This document shows, in pieces, positions 33,885 through 40,294 of a stretch of DNA of 64,000 nucleotides. The stretch is from Labrys sedimenti (GTDB lineage Bacteria > Pseudomonadota > Alphaproteobacteria > Rhizobiales > Labraceae): positions 434,001-498,000 of the forward strand of contig NZ_JAXOUF010000003.1 of assembly GCF_034424805.1 (NCBI RefSeq). The letters run 5' to 3'. The notes below the pieces were generated by a model. The model did no database searches, had not been told where the DNA came from, and saw nothing but the letters and a program-made list of their open reading frames with translations. How positions within the stretch are numbered: position 1 is the stretch's first letter; every line of letters starts with the position of its first letter. Both the position numbers and the translations under genes were made by a program.

Positions 33885-34283
33885 ATGGCCAAGACACCTT
33901 CAGGCAAGACACCTTACCAGCCGCCCGAACAATCGGCGCTCGGCCAGGTCATCGATTCCATCGTGCTACTCGCCTTAGTGGTCGCCAGCCTGTTCGCGCC
34001 CATCGCCCTTGGGCTTGCCGGGGGGGGCAAGGTGGATCTTACCTTTTCGGACAAGAGCTGGGCCGGCATGGGACAATCGTCGTTCGCCCAGTCGCTGTGG
34101 GAAAAGCTCGGCTATACCGCCGAAACGGCAGCGCCGATCATCGCCTCGCGCTTCGATTATTCCTTCTCGCTGCTGGCCTTCCTGCTCACCGCGGCGATCA
34201 TCGTGATCTATTTCGGTTTCCTGATCTACTTCTCGGAAAAGGAATACCGGGATGTGATCGCCGAGCGCTTCGGCGACAAGTGA
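33885..34283 (+). CDS. Small membrane protein 2 of a transporter-linked trio
   Basis: 132 residues. Two membrane segments (IDSIVLLALVVASLFAPIALGLA and SLLAFLLTAAIIVIYFGFLIYF) are separated by an extracytoplasmic loop of about 50 residues (DLTFSDKSWAGMGQSSFAQ). The tail is charged (SEKEYRDVIAERFGDK). A ribosome site GGAGCTGAC precedes the ATG. No family is recognised. The loop is large enough to contact a substrate or the permease on the outer face. Confidence 0.75.
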   Translation: MAKTPSGKTPYQPPEQSALGQVIDSIVLLALVVASLFAPIALGLAGGGKVDLTFSDKSWAGMGQSSFAQSLWEKLGYTAETAAPIIASRFDYSFSLLAFLLTAAIIVIYFGFLIYFSEKEYRDVIAERFGDK

Positions 34284-34293
34284 GGGCGATGCC

Positions 34294-34476
34294 GTGAATA
34301 CATTCCATCTTCTCGAATATGCGGCTTGGGCGATCTCGATCCTGATCGGCGCCTGGATGCTCTACGACCTCATCAAGACCAACGCCACCTATTCGGAAGA
34401 CATGCTGATGTCTTCCCGCGAAGGCGAAATCGAAGATGAACTGATCATCGACCCGACGCATAGAGGTGCAAAATGA
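34294..34476 (+). CDS. Small membrane protein 3 of a transporter-linked trio
   Basis: 60 residues from a GTG at 34294. One membrane helix (AAWAISILIGAWMLYDLI) is followed by a strongly acidic tail (YSEDMLMSSREGEIEDELIIDP). Its stop overlaps the permease ATG (ATGA), which implies translational coupling and near-equal production. The size and build recall small subunits that stabilise or regulate a larger transporter. No family is recognised. Confidence 0.7.
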   Translation: MNTFHLLEYAAWAISILIGAWMLYDLIKTNATYSEDMLMSSREGEIEDELIIDPTHRGAK

Positions 34477-35894
34477 GCGAGATCACCTCCAATGCGGGGG
34501 CTTCGGCGCATGTCCAAACCACGGTCATCCATGGCGAGAAGATCTCGCTCTTACGCGTGCTCGGTCCCGCCCATGTCTGGGCGCTCGGGGTCGGCATCGT
34601 GCTGGTCGGCGAGTTCATGGGCTGGAACTTCGCCGTCGGCAAGGGCGGGGCGCTCGCGGCCCTGATCGCCTGCTGGACGGCGGGCCTGCTCTATACCTGC
34701 GTGGCCATGATCGATTCCGAGGTGACCTCGACCGTCGCCGCGGCCGGTGGCCAATATGCCCAGGCCAAGCACATCGTCGGCCCGTTGATGGCCTTCAATG
34801 TCGGCCTCTATCTGGTGATGGCCTACACCATGCTCGAAGCGGCCAATGCGATCACCGCCGGCTATCTGATCCAGACGGTGGGCGGCATGGCCGGTTTCGA
34901 TGCGGTGCATGACAAGCCCTTCATCGTGCTCACCATCATGGGCCTGGCCCTGCTGAACTATCGCGGCGTCTATGCCACGCTCACCTTCAATCTGGTGATC
35001 ACCGCCATCGCCTTCCTCGCCATCGTCTTCCTGTTCGTCGGTGCCAAGCCCTGGTCGGAGGACCTGCTCAAGCCCGCCGAATTGCTGACGGGCCTGCCCT
35101 ATGGCTGGCTGGGCGTGGTCGCGTCGCTGCATTTCGGCCTGTGGTTCTATCTCGGCATCGAGGGTACCTGCCAGGCGGCCGAGGAGGTGCGCTCGCCCGC
35201 GCGCTCTCTGCCATTCGGCACCATGCTCGGCATGATCACCCTCCTGATCGCGGCCGCCATGACCTGGTATGTCTGCGTCAGCCTGATGCCCTGGGAATAT
35301 CTCGGCCAAGCCACCACGCCCTTGTTCGACGCGGCACGCATGACCGGTTCGACCGGGCTGATGGTCCTGTTGTTCGTGGGCACCATCTTCGCCACGCTGG
35401 CTTCGGCCAATGGCTGCATCAACGACGCCTCGCGCGCCTGGTTCTCGATGGGGCGCGATCGCTACATGCCGGCCTGGTTCGGCGCGGTGCATCCGAAATA
35501 CCGCACGCCCTTCCGCTCGATCTTCTTCCTGGTGCCGATCGCCCTGATCTTCGCGCTGGGCGCGCCGCTCGACCAGGTGGTGACCTTCTCGATCCTGTCG
35601 GGCCTGCTCGGCTACTCCTACATGACCTTCAATGTGATGATGTTCCGCTGGAAATGGCCGGTGGGCAGCATCAAGCGCGGCTATGTGCATCCCTTGCATC
35701 CGCTGCCGGCGATCGTGCTGTTCCTGCTGTGCTCGACCGCCTATTTCGCGGTGTTCCTGGGTTATGGCACCCAACTCATCGCCATGATGGTGTTCTACAT
35801 CGTGGTCTCGATGTGGTTTGCCTTCCACCGCTACAAATATGTGCGGCGGGGCGACCAGTTCACCATGCCCTGGCCTCGGCCCAGGGGATATTGA
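34473..35894 (+). CDS. APC family amino acid/amine permease (ethanolamine-permease-like)
   Basis: 473 residues, about 12 membrane segments. The first helix pair has GPAHVWALGVGIVLVGEFMG and NFAVGKGG, the unwound substrate-binding region in APC proteins. Further conserved blocks are DSEVTSTVAAAGGQYAQA, YLGIEGTCQAAEEVRSPARS and RDRYMPAWFGAVHPKYRTP. The pattern is close to the ethanolamine permease branch. It imports an amine or amino acid across the inner membrane by proton or sodium coupling or exchange. It is translationally coupled to the 60-residue protein before it and lies upstream of the glxBCD-glnT genes. Confidence 0.88.
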   Translation: MSEITSNAGASAHVQTTVIHGEKISLLRVLGPAHVWALGVGIVLVGEFMGWNFAVGKGGALAALIACWTAGLLYTCVAMIDSEVTSTVAAAGGQYAQAKHIVGPLMAFNVGLYLVMAYTMLEAANAITAGYLIQTVGGMAGFDAVHDKPFIVLTIMGLALLNYRGVYATLTFNLVITAIAFLAIVFLFVGAKPWSEDLLKPAELLTGLPYGWLGVVASLHFGLWFYLGIEGTCQAAEEVRSPARSLPFGTMLGMITLLIAAAMTWYVCVSLMPWEYLGQATTPLFDAARMTGSTGLMVLLFVGTIFATLASANGCINDASRAWFSMGRDRYMPAWFGAVHPKYRTPFRSIFFLVPIALIFALGAPLDQVVTFSILSGLLGYSYMTFNVMMFRWKWPVGSIKRGYVHPLHPLPAIVLFLLCSTAYFAVFLGYGTQLIAMMVFYIVVSMWFAFHRYKYVRRGDQFTMPWPRPRGY

Positions 35895-35915
35895 TGCGGT
35901 GAGGAGGCGGCCAGC

Positions 35916-36617
35916 ATGACCTTGTTCGCATTTCTTGCCGTCCTCGTGGCGGGCTTCGCCGGCCTGGGCTGGCTTATGAATCGCGAGAGGTCGGCGCTTT
36001 GGCGCCGGCGGAGGGCCCTGCTGGCCGATTGCCGCCCGCTTTTCGAGCGGGTGGAACAGGCGGATGGCGTGGGGGGATTCCCCCGGCTGTCCGGGGAGAT
36101 CGCCGGCCGTCGCGTCGTGGTCGAATTGATGCCCGATACGATGACGCTGCGGCGCTTGCCGCAGCTTTGGCTTTCACTGACGGTAATGATGCCGCTGCCG
36201 GGGGGAGCCGCCTTCGGCGTGTTGGCGCGCCCTTCCGGCAGCGAGTTCTACGCCCGCACGCCCGACCTGCCGGTGCGTCTCGAACCACCCGCCGGCTTGC
36301 CCGAGGACGTGATGGTAAGAGGCCGGCGGCGTGGTGCAGCCTTCCTGGCCCAGGCGGAGCGGGCGATCGCAGACCTCATGGCCGATCCCAGGGTCAAGGA
36401 GGTGCTGGTGATGCCGGCCGGCCTAAGGGTGGTCTTTCAGGCCGCCGAAGGGCAGCGAGGCCAGCATCTGCTGCTGCGCCAATGCGATTTCGGTGACGCA
36501 GGTTTCGATCCCGCCCTGTTCATGCGGCTTTATGACGGTCTGGAGGAGATCGCCCGCAGGCTGTCGCCTGCGCCGACGCCCGCGCATCTGCAGGAGACGC
36601 GTGGCCAGCGGGCCTAG
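35916..36617 (+). CDS. Unknown protein with N-terminal membrane anchor
   Basis: 233 residues. One N-terminal membrane helix (FAFLAVLVAGFAGLGWLM) is followed by an arginine-rich juxtamembrane region (RRRRALLADCRPLFERVEQ) and a soluble domain of mixed beta/alpha character on the cytoplasmic side by the positive-inside rule. I recognise no family. It lies 21 bp after the permease and is probably in the same transcript. Its strings of Leu, Arg and Pro are not unusual for this GC content. The function is open; a membrane-tethered accessory of the transporter is one possibility. Confidence 0.65.
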   Translation: MTLFAFLAVLVAGFAGLGWLMNRERSALWRRRRALLADCRPLFERVEQADGVGGFPRLSGEIAGRRVVVELMPDTMTLRRLPQLWLSLTVMMPLPGGAAFGVLARPSGSEFYARTPDLPVRLEPPAGLPEDVMVRGRRRGAAFLAQAERAIADLMADPRVKEVLVMPAGLRVVFQAAEGQRGQHLLLRQCDFGDAGFDPALFMRLYDGLEEIARRLSPAPTPAHLQETRGQRA

Positions 36618-36719
36618 GGCGCATCATCAGTTAGGAATAGACTTCTGGATTGCTTCGCCGCTCCTGCAATGGCGATTGAATCAGAGTCGCAGTGCTCAAA
36701 TCACCGTCAGGAGGGCGCC

Positions 36720-37001
36720 ATGGCCGCAGCCATGCTCGCGAAACCCTTTCATCCCTATCTCATCCTCGCCCTCGCCGTTGCGCTTCCCGGGGTCGGCCAT
36801 GTCGCTCTTGGCCGCCAGATGCGCGGGTTGGGATTTGCGTTCTTCACGCTCCTGTTCGCCTTTCTGAGCTGGCATCTGTCGACGCCGGAGACGTCTCCGA
36901 TCGGCCGCATGGCGGGAGGCCTGTTCGTCTGGGCGCTTTCGATCCCGGATGCCTACCGGGTGGCGCGCCTGCGCTGGGAACGCTGGCGCCAGCAGGCCTG
37001 A
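36720..37001 (+). CDS. Small integral membrane protein
   Basis: 93 residues from the ATG at 36720, preceded by the strong site AGGAGGG. Three hydrophobic stretches (YLILALAVALPGVGHVALG, LGFAFFTLLFAFLSWHL, and GGLFVWALSIPDAYRVA) with a basic C-terminus. GVGHVALGRQMRGLGF resembles the Gly-rich turn of TM2-type small membrane proteins, but the match is weak. It follows the unknown anchored protein by about 100 bp and precedes the glxB promoter region. Confidence 0.65.
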   Translation: MAAAMLAKPFHPYLILALAVALPGVGHVALGRQMRGLGFAFFTLLFAFLSWHLSTPETSPIGRMAGGLFVWALSIPDAYRVARLRWERWRQQA

Positions 37002-37021
37002 GAGCTTCATTTTCTCGCTGT

Positions 37022-37067
37022 TTCCTGTGAGGAAAATCCGTTTCCAAAAAAATATTCCTCACAGGAA
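37022..37067. promoter_or_regulatory. Twin operator upstream of glxB: two TTCCT-N3-AGGAA palindromes
   Basis: TTCCT-GTG-AGGAA at 37022-37034 and TTCCT-CAC-AGGAA at 37055-37067 are each palindromic and are also inverted copies of each other. Their centres are 33 bp apart, close to three helical turns, so dimers bound at both would face the same side of the DNA. This fits a cooperative repressor or activator site for the glx/glnT genes, with the XRE-cupin protein as first candidate. No T run follows on either strand, so a terminator is less likely. Confidence 0.65.
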
Positions 37068-37089
37068 AAAAATGTTCAGGTGGATATTG

Positions 37090-37109
37090 CTGGCGCCTCA
37101 GGAAATTGC
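37090..37109 (+). promoter_or_regulatory. Shared promoter-region motif, copy 2 (CTGGC-N8-AAATTGC)
   Basis: Same words and spacing as at 33509-33528, here 38 bp before the glxB ATG and just downstream of the twin operator. TTGCTG at 37088 and TAGCCT 17 bp later could be the -35 and -10 elements, which would put the motif inside the promoter. Confidence 0.4.
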
Positions 37110-37146
37110 TAGCCTCCCTGAAATCAACGCATGAGGGACCCGTGCT

Positions 37147-38043
37147 ATGTGTGGCATTGTCGGCCTGTTTCTGAAGGATAAGAGCCTGGAGCCCCAATTG
37201 GGTACGCTCCTGTCGGGTATGCTCGCCACCATGTGCGACCGCGGCCCGGATTCGGCCGGGTTCGCGATCTATGGCGCGCCGCAAGCCGGCAAGGCCAAGA
37301 TCACCGTCCAGTCGGCCGATCCGGCCAAGGATTTCGAGGGTCTCTCTGCCCTGGTCGAAAAGGCCGTTGGTGCCAAGGTCTCCATCACGCCGAAGGACAC
37401 CCACGCCGTTCTCGTCCTCGATGCCGACAAGGCCGAAGCGGCCCGCCAGGCCATCAAGGCTGAGCGCCCTTCGATCCGCATCATGGGTGCGGGCGAGGCG
37501 ATCGAGATCTACAAGGAAGTGGGCTATCCCACCGAGGTCGCCAAGCGCTTCGGCCTGGCCGGGATGACCGGCAGCCATGGCATCGGCCACACCCGCATGG
37601 CGACGGAATCGGCGGTGACCACGCTCGGCGCCCATCCCTTCTCGACCGGTGCCGACGAGTGCCTCGTGCACAATGGCTCGCTGTCCAACCACAACAATCT
37701 GCGCCGCGAACTCAGGCATGACGGCATGACCTTCGAGACCGAGAACGACTCGGAAGTCGCGGCCGCCTATCTGACCTGGCGCATGAACCAGGGCCTCAAT
37801 CTCGGCGAGGCCATGGAGAAGGGCCTCGACGACCTCGACGGCTTCTTCACCTTCGTGGTCGGCACCAAGGACGGCTTCGGGGTGGTGCGCGATCCTGTCG
37901 CGTGCAAGCCGGCCGTGCTCGCCGAGACCGATCAATATGTCGCCTTCGGGTCCGAATATCGCGCTCTGGTCAACCTGCCTGGCATCGAGGATGCCAAGGT
38001 GTGGGAGCCTGAGCCCGCCACCGTCTATTTCTGGGAGCGCTGA
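37147..38043 (+). CDS. glxB: GlxB: class II glutamine amidotransferase-like protein
   Basis: 298 residues. The catalytic N-terminal cysteine follows the initiator Met (MCGIVGLFLKD). Further N-terminal-nucleophile amidotransferase features are DRGPDSAGFAIYG, HGIGHTRMATES and DECLVHNGSLSNHNNLRREL. It corresponds to the glutaminase part of glutamate synthase, or MgsA of N-methylglutamate synthase, with an inserted segment of about 90 residues (50-140) absent from simple amidotransferases. It should release ammonia from an amide donor and pass it to GlxD. Three bases separate it from glxC. Confidence 0.9.
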   Translation: MCGIVGLFLKDKSLEPQLGTLLSGMLATMCDRGPDSAGFAIYGAPQAGKAKITVQSADPAKDFEGLSALVEKAVGAKVSITPKDTHAVLVLDADKAEAARQAIKAERPSIRIMGAGEAIEIYKEVGYPTEVAKRFGLAGMTGSHGIGHTRMATESAVTTLGAHPFSTGADECLVHNGSLSNHNNLRRELRHDGMTFETENDSEVAAAYLTWRMNQGLNLGEAMEKGLDDLDGFFTFVVGTKDGFGVVRDPVACKPAVLAETDQYVAFGSEYRALVNLPGIEDAKVWEPEPATVYFWER

Positions 38044-38046
38044 GGC

Positions 38047-38775
38047 ATGGATCAACTTGCGAAGAAAGTCGCGAGCGTGAGCACGGACGTTGAAAAGATC
38101 GATCTGGCCAAGACGCCGTTGCGCGAGCTCAACCAGGCTCTGCACGCGCTCAAGGCCGGCACCAACGCCACTTCCTGGGAGGTAAGCAATCCCAAGGGCT
38201 CGCACGCCCTGGCCGTCGGTATCGACGCGCCCGTGCGCATCGATGTCAAGGGCAGCGTCGGTTATTACTGTGCCGGCATGAACAAGGAAGCCACTGTCGT
38301 CGTGCACGGCTCTGCCGGCCCGGGTGTGGCCGAGAACATGATGTCGGGCGAAGTCCGCATCAAGGGCGATGCCAGCCAATATGCCGGCGCCACCGGCAAG
38401 GGTGGTCTTCTGGTGATCGAAGGCAACGCATCGTCGCGCTGCGGCATCTCGATGAAGGGTATCGACATCGTGGTGAAGGGCAATATCGGCCACATGTCCG
38501 CCTTCATGGCCCAGTCGGGCAATCTGGTGGTCTGTGGCGATGCCGGCGACGCCCTGGGCGACTCGATCTACGAGGCTCGCTTGTTCGTGCGCGGCAAGGT
38601 GAAGAGCCTGGGGGCCGACTGCATCGAGAAGGAGATGCGCCCCGAGCATCTGGAAATCCTCGGTGGGCTGCTGGCCAAGGCCGGCTTCACCGACGTCAAG
38701 CCCGAGGAGTTCAAGCGCTACGGCTCGGCCCGTACGCTCTACAACTTCAACATCGACAATGCGGATGCCTACTGA
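38047..38775 (+). CDS. glxC: GlxC: glutamate synthase GXGXG-domain protein
   Basis: 242 residues. The right-handed beta-helix of the glutamate synthase C-terminus is evident from repeated Gly turns: GSVGYYCAGMNKEATVVVHG, GEVRIKGDASQYAGATGKGG, GNASSRCGISMKGIDIVVKG and GNLVVCGDAGDALGDS. In glutamate synthase this domain is structural and helps shape the ammonia tunnel. Here it is a separate protein that should assemble with GlxB and GlxD. A hairpin fills the 89-bp gap to glxD. Confidence 0.9.
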   Translation: MDQLAKKVASVSTDVEKIDLAKTPLRELNQALHALKAGTNATSWEVSNPKGSHALAVGIDAPVRIDVKGSVGYYCAGMNKEATVVVHGSAGPGVAENMMSGEVRIKGDASQYAGATGKGGLLVIEGNASSRCGISMKGIDIVVKGNIGHMSAFMAQSGNLVVCGDAGDALGDSIYEARLFVRGKVKSLGADCIEKEMRPEHLEILGGLLAKAGFTDVKPEEFKRYGSARTLYNFNIDNADAY

Positions 38776-38855
38776 CCTGGGATCACAGGCTCTCGGCCTG
38801 CTCTTCCCGCTGCATCGACTGTTTCCAGAGCAGGCTATAGGCCTGCGATCCCAGG
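38776..38855. repeat. Intercistronic foldback between glxC and glxD
   Basis: CCTGGGATCACAGG at 38776 and CCTGCGATCCCAGG ending at 38855 are near-perfect inverted copies, and the match continues inward (GGCCTGCTCT facing AGAGCAGGCT). In the transcript this gives a stable hairpin of about 28 bp between the two reading frames. It probably affects mRNA decay rather than ending transcription. Confidence 0.75.
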
Positions 38856-38864
38856 ATTGACCTC

Positions 38865-40190
38865 ATGAGCTATCACAATCCGCCGACCGTTCCGCGCAAG
38901 TCCGCGACCTTCGACGATTACACCCTGTCCGAGATCCGCCGCGCCGCCACCACCGGCATCTATGACATCCGCGGCGGCGGCGCCAAGCGCAAGGTCCCGC
39001 ATTTCGACGACCTGCTCTTCCTCGGCGCTTCGATCTCGCGCTATCCGCTCGAAGGCTATCGCGAGCGCTGCGCCACCAATGTCGTGCTCGGCTCGCGCTT
39101 CGCCAAGAAGCCGATCGAGCTCAAGATCCCGATCACCGTGGCCGGCATGAGCTTCGGCTCCCTGTCGGGCCGCGCCAAGGAGGCCCTCGGCCGCGGCGCC
39201 TCGCTGGCGGGAACTTCCACCACCACCGGCGACGGCGGCATGACGCCGGAAGAGCGCGGCCAGTCCAAGACGCTGGTCTATCAATATCTGCCGTCGCGCT
39301 ACGGCATGAATCCGGACGACCTGCGCAAGGCTGACGCCATCGAGGTGGTGGTCGGCCAGGGCGCCAAGCCCGGAGGCGGCGGCATGCTGCTCGGCCAGAA
39401 GATCTCCGACCGCGTCGCCCAGATGCGCACGCTGCCCAAGGGCATCGACCAGCGCTCCGCCTGCCGCCATCCCGACTGGACCGGGCCGGATGATCTCGAG
39501 ATCAAGATCCTCGAGCTGCGCGAAATCACCGATTGGGAAAAGCCGATCTATGTGAAGGTCGGTGGCGCCCGTCCCTATTACGACGTGGCCCTGGCGGTGA
39601 AGGCCGGCGCCGACGTGGTGGTGCTCGACGGCATGCAAGGCGGCACAGCCGCCACCCAGGAAGTCTTCATCGAGAATGTCGGCCAGCCCACGCTCGCCTG
39701 TATCCGTCCTGCCGTGCAGGCGCTGCAGGACCTGAACATGCATCGCAAGGTACAGCTGATCGTCTCCGGCGGCATCCGCAACGGCGCCGACGTCGCCAAG
39801 GCCCTGGCGCTCGGCGCGGACGCGGTCTCGGTCGGTTCGGCGGCCCTGATCGCCCTCGGCGACAACGACCCGGCGCTCGAGGACGAATATCGCAAGCTCG
39901 GCACCACCGCCGGCGCCTATGACGACTGGCACGAGGGCAAGGATCCGGCCGGCATCACCACGCAGGATCCCGAGCTGATGGAAAGGCTCGATCCGGTCAA
40001 GGCCGGCCGTCGCCTCGCCAACTACCTCAAGGTGATGACGCTGGAGGCCCAGACCATCGCCCGTGCCTGCGGCAAGAACCACGTCCACAATCTCGAGCCG
40101 GAAGACCTGTGTGCCCTCACCATCGAGGCCGCGGCCATGGCCCGCGTACCGCTGGCAGGCACCAGCTGGATCCCCGGACAGGGTTTCTGA
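38865..40190 (+). CDS. glxD: GlxD: FMN-binding glutamate synthase central-domain protein
   Basis: 441 residues, a TIM-barrel flavoprotein equal to the central part of glutamate synthase (MgsC-like). Visible blocks: ITVAGMSFGSLSGRAKEALG, NTGDGG-like TTTGDGGMTPEERG, VVGQGAKPGGGGMLLGQKIS, ADVVVLDGMQGGTAATQEV and the FMN phosphate site SGGIRNGADVAKALALGADA. In classical glutamate synthase a three-cysteine iron-sulfur motif sits before the VGVATQDPEL-type sequence. Here the matching place reads DPAGITTQDPEL with no cysteines, so a 3Fe-4S cluster is unlikely. This suits a redox-neutral amine transfer better than NADPH-driven glutamate synthesis. Confidence 0.9.
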   Translation: MSYHNPPTVPRKSATFDDYTLSEIRRAATTGIYDIRGGGAKRKVPHFDDLLFLGASISRYPLEGYRERCATNVVLGSRFAKKPIELKIPITVAGMSFGSLSGRAKEALGRGASLAGTSTTTGDGGMTPEERGQSKTLVYQYLPSRYGMNPDDLRKADAIEVVVGQGAKPGGGGMLLGQKISDRVAQMRTLPKGIDQRSACRHPDWTGPDDLEIKILELREITDWEKPIYVKVGGARPYYDVALAVKAGADVVVLDGMQGGTAATQEVFIENVGQPTLACIRPAVQALQDLNMHRKVQLIVSGGIRNGADVAKALALGADAVSVGSAALIALGDNDPALEDEYRKLGTTAGAYDDWHEGKDPAGITTQDPELMERLDPVKAGRRLANYLKVMTLEAQTIARACGKNHVHNLEPEDLCALTIEAAAMARVPLAGTSWIPGQGF

Positions 40191-40192
40191 AG

Positions 40193-40218
40193 ATATGCCG
40201 GTCTTCGGACCGGCATAT
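40193..40218. terminator. UUCG-capped hairpin after glxD
   Basis: ATATGCCGGTC-TTCG-GACCGGCATAT is a perfect 11-bp stem closed by a TTCG tetraloop, followed by TTCTTTG. It starts three bases after the glxD stop. It may act as a weak or partial terminator or as an RNA-stabilising end ahead of glnT. Confidence 0.6.
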
Positions 40219-40242
40219 TCTTTGTCTAACATGATCAAAAGA

Positions 40243-40262
40243 TGCCGATCTGAAGATCGGCA
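40243..40262. repeat. Short hairpin TGCCGATCT-GA-AGATCGGCA
   Basis: A perfect 9-bp stem 33 bp before the glnT start. Almost the same hairpin (GTGCCGATCT-CC-AGATCGGCGC) occurs at 45825-45852, so this is a small dispersed element. It may also take part in folding of the glnT leader. Confidence 0.65.
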
Positions 40263-40294
40263 CACCTAACCATCCATTTATCGGGATTCCGCAC

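Noticed and set aside
37021..37068. Rho-independent terminator upstream of glxB
   Set aside because: The 14-bp arms could pair as RNA, but there is no T run after the stem on either strand and the arms are themselves palindromic, which suits an operator better.
37090..37109. Sigma-54 promoter upstream of glxB
   Set aside because: The GG and GC elements are 14 bp apart; sigma-54 requires 10. The copy at 33509 has the same wrong spacing.
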